In this document: positions 1-11,394 of the stretch, piece by piece
How the letters are laid out: every line of letters begins with the position of its first letter
Numbering within the stretch: position 1 is the stretch's first letter
Origin: Folioceros fuciformis
Taxonomy: Eukaryota > Anthocerotophyta > Anthocerotopsida > Anthocerotales
DNA length: 44,079 nt
Assembly: GCA_049999805.1 (NCBI GenBank)
Contig: JBNGIO010005378.1
Coordinates: 1-44,079 of the forward strand
Direction of reading: 5' to 3'
Notes under the pieces: model-generated
What the model saw: the letters and a program-made list of their open reading frames with translations, nothing else
Database searches by the model: none
Told to the model about the DNA's origin: nothing
Made by a program: the position numbers and the translations under genes

Positions 1-510
1 CAATTAATGGATATACATGTTATTTTAAAACAAAATAGAATGCAAACAAGTAGAGATTTTGAATATGTTATGGGTGATTGTTTATTTGATTCCATTACAT
101 ATTTGTTGAATGAAACGATAACATCTCAGGAGCTACTAGTTAAAACAATGTCCCAATTGAAAAGAAGCATAGAAGAAAATGATCCCAATGCAATGACAAC
201 CCGTGAAGCCTACTGAGGAGAAGTCTTGGTGAACATTCATGGACCAAATATTAAAAATATCGAACAATATATAGACAAAACAAAATTGCCAGCAAGGTTG
301 GAGGGCTTATGGGGTGATGCAACTGCCATCCAATGGTTAAGCATAGCCTTGGGGAGAAGGATTTGCGTATAGTCAAAGCAATGCAAAAAGTTGATGTGTG
401 ATTATAATACAGTTGTCTCATTGGTGTTAGAACCTTTAAACCTTTTGTTTGATGCTGAGCGCGAACATTATGAACCTCTCATTCGAGTTAAGAGGATGTT
501 CAATTTTAAC
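1..510 (+). pseudogene. OTU-type cysteine protease relic, probably transposon-derived
   Basis: One frame, starting at base 7, can be followed to about 510 but is interrupted by TGA at 214-216 and TAG at 370-372. It shows three landmarks of OTU proteases, in particular the versions carried by plant transposable elements: GDCLFDSITYLL around the catalytic Cys (codon 79-81), GLWGDATAIQWLS near 310-345, and HYEPL with the putative catalytic His (codon 466-468). The usual GDGNC loop is shortened to GDC. The family cleaves ubiquitin or related conjugates, but two stops and the shortened loop make activity unlikely here. The 5' end lies outside the window. The OTU match is by motif reading; the transposon origin is inferred from the repeat-rich setting. 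Confidence 0.6.
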
Positions 511-618
511 TCAAAAATTTCAATTGAGGGTAAATGCAATACATGTAAAATACATAACAAGAAAAAAAAGAAGGAAAGTAGTTTAAAAAATATCCTTATG
601 TTTCAAGACCTTGTCTAG

Positions 619-3256
619 ATCAAAAGTTAGAAAAAACAAAGATTTATATTTAAAATTCTTATATAAGATGTATATAAGACCTAGCCTTAGGGGCTGGTTA
701 TCTTGGATTCGTTTGCCTTTGTGGTGTTTGTTTCCGTCTTTGTGAAGGTACATGGACTTTTCCATCTTGTTCTTTGAATAAAGTCTTCATTTTAATTCTG
801 TAGAGAAACATATAATAAAGACATATTATACCGCAAGGTTGGGCCAACACACGTTGGGTGAGCCACCTTTGTATGCATATTCCCTTAAATTTTGAAAGGG
901 CAATGAAGCTGAGTAGTAGGCCTAGGTAGGGGTTGTCATCTCGACAACAATAGTGATGCCATTGGCATGACAAGATCACACCATGCTGATATGTTGGAGG
1001 GACGATGGTTGGTTACACACCATTCTATGCTCCAGTGATAGTAACCAACCATTCTATGCTCCAGTGATAGGACACATCCCGACCATCGGTGTGACGGTGA
1101 CGTACTCTCTCCCCAACTGATGGCCACTACATTGTCACTCCACACTCTCTCCATAACGGGTTTTCTCTCACTACGCCGTGGTGCTTTTGTAGAACCTCAT
1201 CTTGATGAATTAGTGGACATGTTGTAGATGGCACGGCGGGAAGGAAGGACGTGGGGGGGGGGGGGTGGGGTTGTCAATGCAAACATACGTCACTAACTAG
1301 TATTGGGGTGTATCATAACCCTTCGTCATAATTGTCGAGTATGAAGTTCGTTGTGATAGGCAAATGACATAAAGACACAATGGTCCATAATAGGAGGCAA
1401 ACCCATCGGCCCACTGTCATACTTATAGTGCATTGTTTTAAATTTATGTCATAAGACTTGGAGACTCGTGCATGTCATATAGCGAATGTTATAAAAGCAC
1501 CCTTTTTGTAGTAGTGTAATTGATTGGGGCACTCCAATGACCATACCAAGACATCGGATAACTAGTGCACTCTTGACACTACAATGGAGTTGTGTGGAAG
1601 AGGATCACTGAGAAATTAGTCCGCCCGCGCTCCTTAGCCCTTGAAACCTCAACCGAGTATATAAGAAGCTCGCCTCTCCAGCAAAACACACTTTGTTCGC
1701 CAGCAAATTTGTAGACTTGCTATCTCCGCAAGAGTTAAGGTAGGCAAACAACCCTCCAGCGTTTGAGAGCGAGCGTAAGTTAAGAGTATGCCTTGTAATT
1801 GTGCTCGCTGCGAATAGTACTGGCCACTCATGGACACTTCCTACCTCTTACTTCCACTATGCATGCTCACACGTGTCCCAAAATCTTCTTTGATTTCCTT
1901 AAGTTCGTGACGACCTTCGTTGCTTGACCAGTCACAAATAAGCAGATCACATGGTTTTATATCACGTCGGTTAGTCTAACTAAACCTAGCTACAGATAGT
2001 AGTCAGATAACTGGTAGGTTAGTTGAAAGGACACACCTCTTGGTGTACTGCTATAAAAGACCTACCTCAGATGCACCTTAATAAGAATTAATTTATTTTC
2101 TTCGTTGATTGGAAAAGGCCCTTCCACTTATGCTTTTCTAACTTGACCTACTTGCCGCGTAGGTTTATTATCCATGGAACACTTAACTGACATGTGCACC
2201 TTATGCTTGACATCCTATTAGATCTAGGATTTATTTGCCTACTAACATGTAGGACTAACAAAACAACACTAAAAAACACTCACTTAACCATACCCTTGAA
2301 GGCCGTAGGTCAACCTACAAAAATCAAACTAATGATCTTCTTAACAGTTTCACTTCTCTTGACACAAGTGCTAGACTAATCAAGTGAAATCTGATTAAAG
2401 ACCGACATTTGAGACCTACCAAACGCGTAGATATGAATGACTTGTAAGCTAACCACCAAAAAGACAGGGAAAACAACATAGGACTAAACAGACACAAATG
2501 AGAAAAGAAGAAACAAACCAAACCACGCATTGGGCAAAACACTCAAAATGGTAGGATAGTAGCCCATCCTGTATCCCAAAATTTCACATTCCACATATCC
2601 TCCCCTTCTCAACTGTTTGCGACCCCACAAATAGCTGATCCTTTAGGTTGATGATATTTCTTGACTTTCCACCCATTCAAAATTTTGAGCTCAACCAAAC
2701 CATTTGAGAATACCTCCGTCACTTCATACAAGCCTAATTAGCACGACCCCAATTTGCTAAGAAATCCATGTAGCATCTATCATAGAGCAAAGACAAGTCA
2801 CCTCCTACTAAACGCTCTGATGGTTGAACCTTGGGATTATATCTCTAAAGAGCGTCCGCACAAACACAAGATTGGACAAGGAGAGGCAAGGTGGTCACAA
2901 GCGAATGTTCAATTAAGATCAAGAAAGATGTTTATATTCAAAAGAAGTTGTAACTTTTTCTAGAATGCCCCGTTTCATAACTCGATTATAAGTTAGGGCT
3001 GGTTATATGAATAATGATTCATATCTTAACACCCCCTCTCAGACCGAACCTAAAATCGAAATGAGAAACGTATTTGGCTTGCTGCTCCGAGCATAATCGT
3101 ACACGCTCTTGAGCTGATCGCTGCTATTCTCATAGCTGCATGGATGCTAAATCCCCCAGGACCAAATGCATTACACGCCCGTCATAGGAAGAGAAAGTAT
3201 CTACAACTAAAAAAAAGACCTTGAGAGAGGATCCCCGTGAGCGAAGCTAAACATGT
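619..3256. other. gene-less AT-rich repeat region
   Basis: No convincing gene is seen. Open frames are short and carry no recognisable motif. The stretch holds a G homopolymer near 1253-1264 and a short direct repeat at 1020-1070. Near 3030 a sequence reading aacaccccctctcag looks like a retrotransposon end, but no paired terminal repeat was found. Confidence 0.5.
1020..1070. repeat. 22-bp direct repeat, period 29
   Basis: The sequence ccattctatgctccagtg plus atag occurs at 1020-1041 and again at 1049-1070. The first copy is also bracketed by a 10-base inverted repeat, ggttggttac and gtaaccaacc. Confidence 0.8.
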
Positions 3257-3392
3257 GTGAAAAGAAGGAAAACTCAATTGACTGACGTTTACAAGGGCTC
3301 ATCCATGACGAATGCAGAACTACTTTGCCTCTTTAATGTGTGTACTGTAGATATCTATCACTGGCTCATCAACAAGCAAAGTAGTAGCAAGC

Positions 3393-4106
3393 GTGATTCG
3401 GTGGCTCCTAGGTTACAGGTTATCGGTTGCTCGGCAATACTCCTCTATCGAGTTCCTACGGACAGCCATAGGCATCCCTCCTAAAGTCAGGTTGCTGGTC
3501 TGGTGTTTGTTTCAAGTGTGCTTACCTACAGTGGATTGGTGGGACAATTGGCTTGTTGCAAAAGGGGAGAAATTTTGTATGATTTGTACCCTTGGTGCTC
3601 CTAAGAAAACCCAGCATCTGTTCTTCCGTTGCGCCTATGCTCATGAAGTTTGCATTTGGTTCCAGCACCTCTTTTCAACAACGAACATTGCTATTATGGA
3701 ATAGACATTTCTCTTCGACCTTAGGGAACTATCTGGTAAGCTTCTTTTCTGGTTCTTATGGTGGGGCCTATTGTGGAGCTCTTGCCTCTTTGGTCTCTGG
3801 CTCAACTGGATAGCGGTGGTTTATGGTAATAAAGATCCACTATCAGTCAAGGCCCAGGTTTGGAGTATTTACGGGCAAGTACTAATTGCTGTAGAAGGGA
3901 TAACAACATCCTCCCCAAGGAAATTCAAACGCAACGACTGGCGCCGAGTTGGTTTTCTTGCTTCTGGAAGTAAGAGAGGATGGAACCACTTATGCCCTTC
4001 GAAGAGGAAAGGTCCTCGATGCGTCATTAGTTTGATGTTGGGATCTTTCCTCGATGCATTGAGCGTTTATGGTTGCTACTTTAGGGTTCTATCAATCAGT
4101 GTCTGA
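3393..4106 (+). pseudogene. LINE reverse-transcriptase C-terminal remnant (zf-RVT type)
   Basis: The frame encodes IPPKVRLLVWCLF followed by a Cys/His cluster, CMICTLG...HLFFRCAYA, the layout of the zinc-binding domain at the C-terminus of plant LINE-type reverse transcriptases (zf-RVT, PF13966). The frame stops with TAG at 3702-3704, but the same frame continues with a Trp-rich stretch (LFWFLWWGLLW, then LWLNWIAVVYGN) to about 4106, as in the region after that domain. No polymerase or endonuclease domain is present upstream, so this is a 5'-truncated, mutated copy. The family match is by motif; the exact ends are uncertain. Confidence 0.6.
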
Positions 4107-5673
4107 ATTGTGCGAGTCGTATAAAGGTCATCCGTCCATTTGTGGATAAATGTCGAACACATTAAGTAGTGTATTTCAAAACATCATTGAGTAAGTAAAT
4201 CAATATATATTTTACCATTATTAATGAGTGAGTATGTGGTCTATCTGCACATCTTTAAAGGAAAACAAGAAAATCATCATTTGAATAGGTAGTTGATAAC
4301 AACCACAATAAAGTTCTTCTTATTTAATTACAAAAATAAAAGACAAGTTTAAAAATAGATTTGTCAATCAAGCTTTGTTTATGGGAAACATGATTTAAAA
4401 TGGATTATTGATTGGGATATCATTGTTTCGGAAATGTACCAAATGGACTTTGTGGAATACCAACATTTAACATAGACATTCAATTAAAAAGGGTGTCATA
4501 ATTAAGATCAGAAAGGGAGATAGAGAGGATGGAGGGCGCGGTGTCATGTTTAAGATCAGAAAGGGAGATGGAGAGGCTGGAGGGCGTGGTGTCATGTTGG
4601 GCGCTAGCCGATTGGAGCCTCTTACCTCCACCTATTTTATGCAAATGTGCTTTTGTGGCAGTATGGGAGGTTTTGGTTTGGTCTTTGCATAGTTTGGCTA
4701 ATGGCTTGTCAACGCTTGTGAGAAGTCTTTTGATCAGTACCAAATTGTAGGCACCTCCATTGATTTACTTGGTGGTTAATTGTTAAATAATATCTCCCTT
4801 GCAGGCGCATTTCTTTGAGCATCCAAATCTCTATCCCCTGAATTGAATCAGAATGTTCAAGAATGCTAGGAATTGGCCCATCATCTTTACCCAAAGGCCC
4901 TACCTCCTTGTCTTCGTCTTGGGAAAAATCCTTCTTTGCGTGGTTGTTGCCTGCCCTTATTTGTCTTAATTTAGCTATTTGCTAGTGCTCTTGCATTGAA
5001 TGCGTAAAATCTATGCAAAGGAATTGAGTAAAAGCCTGGCCGAAGATGATAGCTTGTGTTGGGAAAACCGTAGGGCTGTTCCAAGGCCAGACCACAACTG
5101 GGCCATTCTGGGCCATGGAAGAGGGTCTTGGTGAGTGGGGGGGGAGGGAGGTTCTAGTGCGGCCAAGAGGACATAAGAGGCTTTGTTGAATACAAGATTA
5201 TCTTAGGATGTGGTCCTTCATGATGTATGTGGAAGTGGTTTTACCGTGAAGAAGTTGTGGAAAGTTTAATCACACATCCGTTGCATGTGCTTGCTATCTC
5301 CATCCTTGACACAACATTTACTTATGGACCTTCTCGAAAGTGACATGTACCTTGGTGGTTATGGACGTCCAAGGAGCTTTTAACAATGTATGAATCCGTT
5401 GTAGCTCGGGTTCTCACTCGAGCGATCGGGATTCGGGTCCTGGCAATGGAATCTGTGAATCTAAAGTTTTCCTTTTTTAATATTAGACTTAAATTTCATT
5501 CTCGAGCAATTTTCCTGCAATATGTCCGCGATTTTTTCTTACAAATATTAGACTAACGTTTCATTGAACGAGAAATTTTCCTTCACTGTGTCATTTGCGA
5601 GAAGGCGAAGACTTAGCTCCGGAAAACTGTGATCGTGGGGCAGCGTGTGAAGCGGAGGCGGATTGAATTCGCA
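4107..5673. other. gene-less stretch upstream of the EMC5 gene
   Basis: No gene is seen. The stretch holds a 48-bp tandem duplication at 4504-4599 and a decayed duplication of about 64-bp period around 5479-5590 (aatattagact followed by tttcatt in both copies). The last few hundred bases must include the promoter and 5' leader of the downstream split gene. Confidence 0.5.
4504..4599. repeat. 48-bp tandem duplication
   Basis: Two adjacent copies begin with aagatcagaaagggagat at 4504 and 4552 and differ at only a few bases. Confidence 0.8.
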
Positions 5674-6271
5674 ATGGCAACTGGCCTGATCGTCGGCGTG
5701 CTTGGCGTTGTTATGTTAGCGCACGCCGCCTACCAGACTGTCCACTGTAAGCACGGGTTACATCTTTGATGCGGCTTGCTGTCAGATTTCCTCTGCTGTG
5801 TGTGTGTGTGGGGCATGATAGCTTGTAATGTTGAGTTTTCAGATCGAGGAGCTCTGGCAATCAAGGAAGAGGAATTTGTGCGGCCTCCTCCGAAGGTGAG
5901 GGATTTTTCATGTTGGATCGGTTTTGAAGTTCGAATTCCGGTGCTGATAGGTGGGGTTCTGGTGTCAGGTAATTTTCGAGATCATCGTGAGTGTTTTGCT
6001 CTGCTTTTGGGCGGCTGTCACTGTGCCTGGCACCTTCATCCGTATTCTCCCCGACTCAGATGAAAACAGGTTGGGAACCTGTTTGTTGCTGCTCTTGTGC
6101 GAGTGCTGTGAGACATTTAGGGTTTGGGGTGCTGTGGAAGGCTGATTCCGCAAGCTTGACGTGTGTTGCAGGATAACGAGCCTTCCGGAGAATCTGGATT
6201 TCATGATGTTTAATCACAGGGGCAAGCTGTTCGCTCCAGCATTGGAAGCCAGATTTCCGGTTTCAAGATAG
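5674..6271 (+). CDS. ER membrane protein complex subunit 5 (EMC5/MMGT-like), four exons
   Basis: Exons join at 5674-5746, 5843-5895, 5969-6069 and 6172-6271. All introns are GT-AG, and the joined frame gives 108 residues, close to the usual length of about 105. Hydrophobic segment 1 is at residues 5-22 (LIVGVLGVVMLAHAAY). It is followed by YRGALAIKEEEFVRPP, segment 2 at 43-65 (VIFEIIVSVLLCFWAAVTVP), then ILPDSDENR and DFMMFNHRGKLF near the C-terminus. This order matches plant EMC5, also called membrane magnesium transporter. In the family it is a small two-TM subunit of the ER insertase complex that helps place membrane proteins; magnesium transport has also been claimed for it. The gene ends 48 bases from the convergent family member A. 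No break is seen. Only the order of exons is inferred; each splice site is visible. Confidence 0.88.
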
Positions 6272-6319
6272 CAGATTGATAACTTACCGTTCCTATTTTT
6301 TCAGTATTTAGGTTTTACA

Positions 6320-7913
6320 TTACAGGTCATTCAAGTGATGCACAATCCCGTCTACATTGTCTTTGATTGTCTGGCGCAGTTCTTTAATCTGGTCATTCGA
6401 CCTGTCCAGCACCTGAGCCACTCTGTTCAGCCTGTCCACATCTTGGGCCATTTTTGCTGCCAGTTTCCCGTTCTCCCCCGTAGTTGTTTGCCTCTTATGT
6501 AATTTCTGCCCCAACTTTGTTTGCCTTCCCTTGTCTGCCTTTATTGTGCTCTTCGCGCTTGCGTGAGACTTCGGGGCTACGTTGAGTAGCTTTTCCTTTT
6601 CTACCTTCTTTGGAACACGTTCAGAATCTTCCTGTGAAGCATCACTCTTCCTCTTCCCTTTCCCCAATGTATGCTGAGGGGTTTCAATCTTTCCTCTCCT
6701 CAATGCATGCCGAGGGGTTTCAATCTTCCCTTTCCTCTGTGCATGTCCAGGGGTTTCAATTTTCCCTTTCCTCAAGGCATGCCGAGGGGTGTCAGATGAC
6801 ACTGGGGGACCTCTCCTTGGTCTTGGAGTCAAAGGACAAGGGTCCGAGTCTTGGTTGTTGCCTGGTAGACCGTGACGAGCCTGCTTCCCGGAACTCCTGG
6901 TGTCTCGTTTGGACGGGGTTGCACCACTTCTCTTCCCATGCTCCGCACTGGAGCCGAGTACTTTGGCTTCCTTCGCCACAACTGGCAAGGCAAGGCTGAT
7001 GTACCGATGCAGAAGAGCCTTGGCTGCTTGCGGCAACGCCCCATCCCTTGCTATCGTGGTCTTTACATAGCTTACTCTATGGCCAGCCCAGTTGAAGGTC
7101 TCGCCGTACTTCATGCTTCTTGCGAAAGCCAATGTTTGGCCAACAGGAAGTATTGAAGGGTGTCCTGCCAGGAACATCTTCTTCCTGTGCTCCCTTATGT
7201 ACTCTTGTAGCTGGGGCTGAAGACTATGGAGCAGTATTCCGTCGTTGATGCTGACAGTACCATTGTCCAGGCTTTCTTGTGTCATAAACTCCTCAACTTC
7301 CTTTCTCAGGTTCCTGCTCCCAGAGCCCGGAATTGAGACACCATGGGATGGCAAGCCAAGGACTCGGCCTACCACTTCGGGTTCCAACAGTAGCTGTGAT
7401 TCCCGATTGATCTGGAACATGGTGGGTGCTTTGTCTCCGCCATCATGGAAACCGGTAATGAAATAATTGTCACTGACAGCCACTGGTCTGCGAGAGTGAA
7501 AGGCGAAGGAATCTGGAGTACCTGGCCTTGTTAGGCAACCCAGCTTCATAATGAAGTTCCTATTTTTCTTCCATGACCCGGGCTCCTGACTCTCCCTGTT
7601 GAAGTCTTCAAGGTCTACCTCTGATCCCTCGTCTTGTAACACTCCCTCATCTGCCGGAACAGACTTTTCGAGTCTCTCGTCGTCTGTTGCCATGGGATCG
7701 TCCAGGCCGTCTTCTTCTGCTTTCACCCTCTCCTCTCGGTCATTCGCACCGCTGTTCATACTCCTCAAAGTTCTAGCCTGCGCAGCAAACGTTTGAGAGA
7801 CACTTAGCCATTCGCAGACACTGCTATTACGATAGATCGACGGCCACGTCACAAACAAAGGGACTAACATTGGGAGATCGAGGGGCTCTCGGTGTCGAGA
7901 CTTTCTTCACCAT
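6320..7913 (-). CDS. Array family member A, unknown function, two exons
   Basis: The coding exon is 7777-6320. A 133-base intron (7910-7778, GTGAAG...GCGCAG) separates it from an upstream exon ending in ATG (7913-7911), so the protein starts M-ARTLRSMNSG and is 486 residues. An acidic N-terminus (EEDGLDDP) leads to RNFIMKLGCLT, then YFITGFHDGG, the core EPEVVGRVLGLPSHGVSIP and FNWAGHRV, followed by a helix-like stretch ending ALPVV. The tail is basic, with four 12-residue repeats (6790-6653), a KGKRKSD cluster and a final coiled-coil-like segment ending GIVHHLNDL. The basic clusters suggest a nuclear protein. I do not recognise the family; the core resembles by eye the plant mobile domain. 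It converges on the EMC5 gene. Initiation at the internal ATG within exon 2 (MNSGAND) is an alternative. Confidence 0.6.
6653..6790 (-). repeat. 36-bp coding minisatellite in member A
   Basis: Four units encode TPRHALRKGKIE-like 12-mers with substitutions such as PGHAQ and PQHTL. The last unit is degenerate (GKGKRK). No other member carries this repeat. Confidence 0.85.
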
Positions 7914-8370
7914 GACTGAAGCTAACGAGAGAGCCTTGCACCAAGATGAAAGGTGCCTATAACAGTCAAGCTGAAGAGCTTGAAGGGAGAAAGGATGCGA
8001 ACAGTCTCCACAATGCTTGCGTGTGTTGGGCAGTTAGCATCATTATTACAGATCGCAAGCCGCCTTAATTCACACATGTAAGGGTAGTTAGCATAATGGC
8101 AGAGAGTGGGAGTCATGTATCTATTTTGGACAGCACTTTCACAGGTGATTACGCTTGGAGTCTGGTACAAACATACTTAGCTCACCCCAGAGCTGAACGT
8201 CAGGAAATTGACACAGTCCGCACATACCTGCTGCTTTTCACCACAGGGAAACGCTGGATTGTTCCAATGTTAACTGACACAGCCTAGTCTAGCCGATCTC
8301 GAAAAAACACATGCATCCACAAATTGTCAAATTTCCATACGAAAGAGAATCCCTTTTAAGTTACATCCTT

Positions 8371-9241
8371 TCAAAAACAAAGCACAATGCACTCACAGAT
8401 GTCAGCGAGATCAATTGGCAATTGGCAAACCAAAATATCATCTTCCACAAAGCGCGTCCTTCCTCTTGCACTGATCAACGCTGGCAGCTCGCTTTCCTCT
8501 TTCAACATCCTGGCTGCTGTTCTTCGGACATGTTCTTCATCCTCTTGTTGGCCTAATTGACTCGGTTTCCTTTGCAAAGCTCCTCTTGAAAACAGACAAT
8601 CGACAGAGATTCCGAGCTTTGCCTGGCCCAAGAATTCACCTTGCTGCCTCTCAATGTACTCCCTGAGCTGCGCGTGTCCAGTCTACCTCAGATTGAAACC
8701 GCGATGGGAGGCTCGGTTTTGCTTCCAGGCTACTTTTGGCACGAGAAGCTGCTCCTTTTTAACTTTTCTCAGCGCATTCGGAACCTCCAGCCACTCGAGC
8801 TGCAGGCCGAGGACTCTTCCTGCAATTTCTGGCTCCAGAGACAGTAGAGTCTCGGAGCCATCGGCCATCCTCACTCTCACCATGGCCTTCAGGCCATCTT
8901 GGCTATCCTGGAATTCGGTAAGGGTGTGCTTATGATTCAGAGCGAAGGAGCGAGCTCCAAGTGCTGCCACCTCAGATTCCCAGTCCGGCAGGCCAGCTTG
9001 GAGAGGAAGCTTCTGGACTGTTTCCAATCTGGCTCCCTCTCCCGATTAGCTGGGGCTGGGGTTCTGCTAAAGCCTTTCTCATCATCCTGGCAATAAGCTG
9101 GTGTCTCCTGTGGGAAACGAATGGCTGGATTAGTAGCTCACTCTAAACGCTTGAAGTTCAGGAATACTGCAACTGTGAGAGAAGAAAAAGAAATGCTTCT
9201 GAATCAGGCATTCACGCATAACGTGCTTCTGGACTCACCAT
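8371..9241 (-). pseudogene. Array family member B, broken copy
   Basis: The exon-1 ATG is at 9241-9239, directly followed by GTGAGT. The 152-base intron (9238-9087) ends ttattgccag and exon 2 begins GATGATGAG at 9086. Family motifs follow: SRSFLSKLAC, EPEIAGRVLGLQLEWLEVP, GGFNLR and LREYIERQQGEFLGQ. Compared with its closest relative C, one base is missing near 8980-8985, shifting the frame. ITGF has decayed to LTEF, and a TAG at 8685-8683 stops the frame after GGFNLR. The NWA region is deleted, and a tail block around EEHVRR is fused close behind. B and C share exon-1 leader sequence (gccaccagcttcaa), so they arose by duplication of the whole gene. Confidence 0.7.
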
Positions 9242-9895
9242 GATTTGAAGCTGGTGGCAAAGTTGCACCTAAGGCTTGCGCAAGTCGTTACAGTGGCATA
9301 CTTCGGATCGTAAGCTTGCAGGACAAGGCGGCTGGGAAGTAACATCGTCGAGCTGCTGGCATTTATTACTTGAGTCCATTAATTCAGACCGTGTCAATTG
9401 GGACAGGGCCTCCTGCAGTTTAGAGGCCATTACGACTGGACTTCGATACGCCCTAAGCTCAGACTGCTTCAAGATTGCAGCAACTCTTTCTAGCATTCAT
9501 GGCAGGCCTTCAGAAACTGCTCCAAGATTGCATCAGTTCGTTCTACTCAATTCTAAGAACATCTAGAGCAAGTAGCCCATTATCCATGGCAGTTCTCAAT
9601 AGCTTTGCAGCATGTCTTTGATACCCATCGTAGAACATGCTTCAAGCATGATCCGCGCCCCTCATTTCTGCTTCTGAGGTGAATGTAATGAGTATCAAAG
9701 TCCCCGAGCCTGAGCCTCTTACTACACACTCTACGCTGGCTCCTGCTCTTCCTCAGCTGCCGCTGAACATCTGGTACATCGTCAGTTCAAGCCCGTGACG
9801 AACGAGAGTAAATGGACACGCGCCGTGGATGAGTGCCCACGTTTAACGTTATGAAACGGCGAGTTTTTCAAAATGCTCACAACGAGAGCTTAGGC
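9242..9895. other. spacer between copies B and C
   Basis: Apart from the conserved leader of copy B next to 9241, nothing is recognised. A 75-codon minus-strand open frame at 9496-9269 lacks family motifs. Confidence 0.4.
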
Positions 9896-10083
9896 TTAGC
9901 TGATTTTGACAAACAAGGAGACACGCACACAGTCTCCTCTGTTCATACGACAATCAATGCGAAGTTGCATCCTATCAAAAATCAACACACAAATTTCCTC
10001 CTCCAACATCCTGACTGCTATTCTTCGGACATGTCGTGTCGCAGACTCCACAAGTACCTTGCTTGCTTGCTTCTTAAGATGGA

Positions 10084-11293
10084 TCAACGGCTCAAGGCTC
10101 TGTCCCAAACGTGCACTAACGGTTCCATCAAATTCACTAACGTGAGCGAGAGTTCGTCCTCCACAGCAAGCTGCGGTGAACGGGCACACGCATCAGCCGG
10201 GTTTCTGCCGCCAGCTTTCCCGCAAGGATCGCACTCCCTTGAGGTCTCCTTTGCACCGGTGTGATCTAAGCGATCAGGCTTCACATGATGCTCCTCAGAG
10301 TGCTCTCGCAGTCGGTTCGACCGCCTTGGTGTCTCGACCTCGTCGTATTGCCTTTGAGAACCATAATCAGTCCGCAGTTTCTCAAACTCTTCTTCCAATC
10401 CCTTCCTCACATGGTTTTGCTGCTTCGTCCTTCGACCAGTTCCGGCTCGAAGCTTGGCCACAAAAGGCAACACCGACGGCAAGGCACAATCAAAGTATGA
10501 AAACAGCAGATCCTGCACTGGGATGCTCAACACCTTTCTTCTTGCGACCAGCTGCCTCATCACGTTCTTGATCCTCTTCTCGGCTCAATTGAATTGGATG
10601 TTGCTGAAATACTCCTCTTGGAAACAGAGCAAGTCGACTAGGGAAATCCCATTCTTCGTGTTTCCGAAGACTTCACGCTCGCGCCTCTCGATGTAGTCCC
10701 TCAGCCCCGGGTGATCGATGCTCTTCAGATTGAAGCCCCCTTGTGTATTGCGTGTTTTCCCATTTGATTTTGGCACGAGTACCCGCTCCTTGTCCTCGAG
10801 GTTCAGACCGTCCGGAATCTCCAGGCCCTCGAACGGCAGATCGAGGACTCTTCCAACGATTTCTGGTTCCAAAGACAGAAGTGTCTCGTGGCCATTAGCC
10901 AGCTGCACACGCACCATGGCTTCAAGGCCATGTCCTCCATTCTGGAATCCGGTTATGGTGTACTTGTTATGCACAGCGGCGGAGTGAGCGTCGAGCTCCT
11001 CTGCCTCAGATTCCTTGGTGAGGCAGGCCAGCTTGGAAAAGAAGCTTCTGGAGTGCCGCCGATTGGTGTTTTTCTCCCAACGAGTCGGCCTTCTCCCGAA
11101 ACGCTCGTCGTCATCCTGAGAGTACGCGAATGTGACCTGTCCAGAACAAAACGTTTGTCAATATCGTTGGATAATGGAGCGAACTCACTCAGAACTCTCA
11201 TCGTGCGATCTCACTCAAAACTCTTGAAAAGGATTCAACCGTCATTAAGACATGTTCATGTATTCAGTCAAAACTTCCTTCTCTACTGACCAT
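10084..11293 (-). pseudogene. Array family member C, near-intact copy with one nonsense codon
   Basis: The exon-1 ATG is at 11293-11291, with donor GTCAGT. The intron is 175 bases (11290-11116) with acceptor ctctcag, and exon 2 runs 11115-10084. The frame encodes an acidic/basic start (DDDERFGRRPTRWEKN), SRSFFSKLACLT, KYTITGFQNGG, EPEIVGRVLDLPFEGLEIP, GGFNLK and LRDYIERREREVFG. At the NWA motif it reads FN, then TGA (10587-10585), then AEKRIKN, where relatives have Trp. Downstream the frame stays open for another 166 codons, through a stretch ending in ALPSV and a basic tail (GTGRRTKQQ). The natural product would be 177 residues. Beyond the stop, at about 10130-9896, another frame retains a HVRRIAVRMLEEE block shared with B. 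Termed a pseudogene because of the stop; a truncated functional protein is possible. Confidence 0.65.
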
Positions 11294-11394
11294 GGTTGAA
11301 GCTGGTGGCAATGTTGCACCCAGGCTGCTTCAAAAAATGCTTGCAACCGACCAAGCTGCATAGTGACCAGGCACGAGAAAGGTGGGGAGTAATC

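Noticed and set aside
5395-5450. tRNA-like box A and box B (tagctcgggtt and ggattcgggtcc)
   Set aside because: The boxes are too close for a tRNA and no acceptor stem or cloverleaf can be drawn. At most it is a decayed SINE.
6610-6999. 129-codon plus-strand frame with repeats
   Set aside because: It is the antisense shadow of the coding minisatellite and tail of member A.
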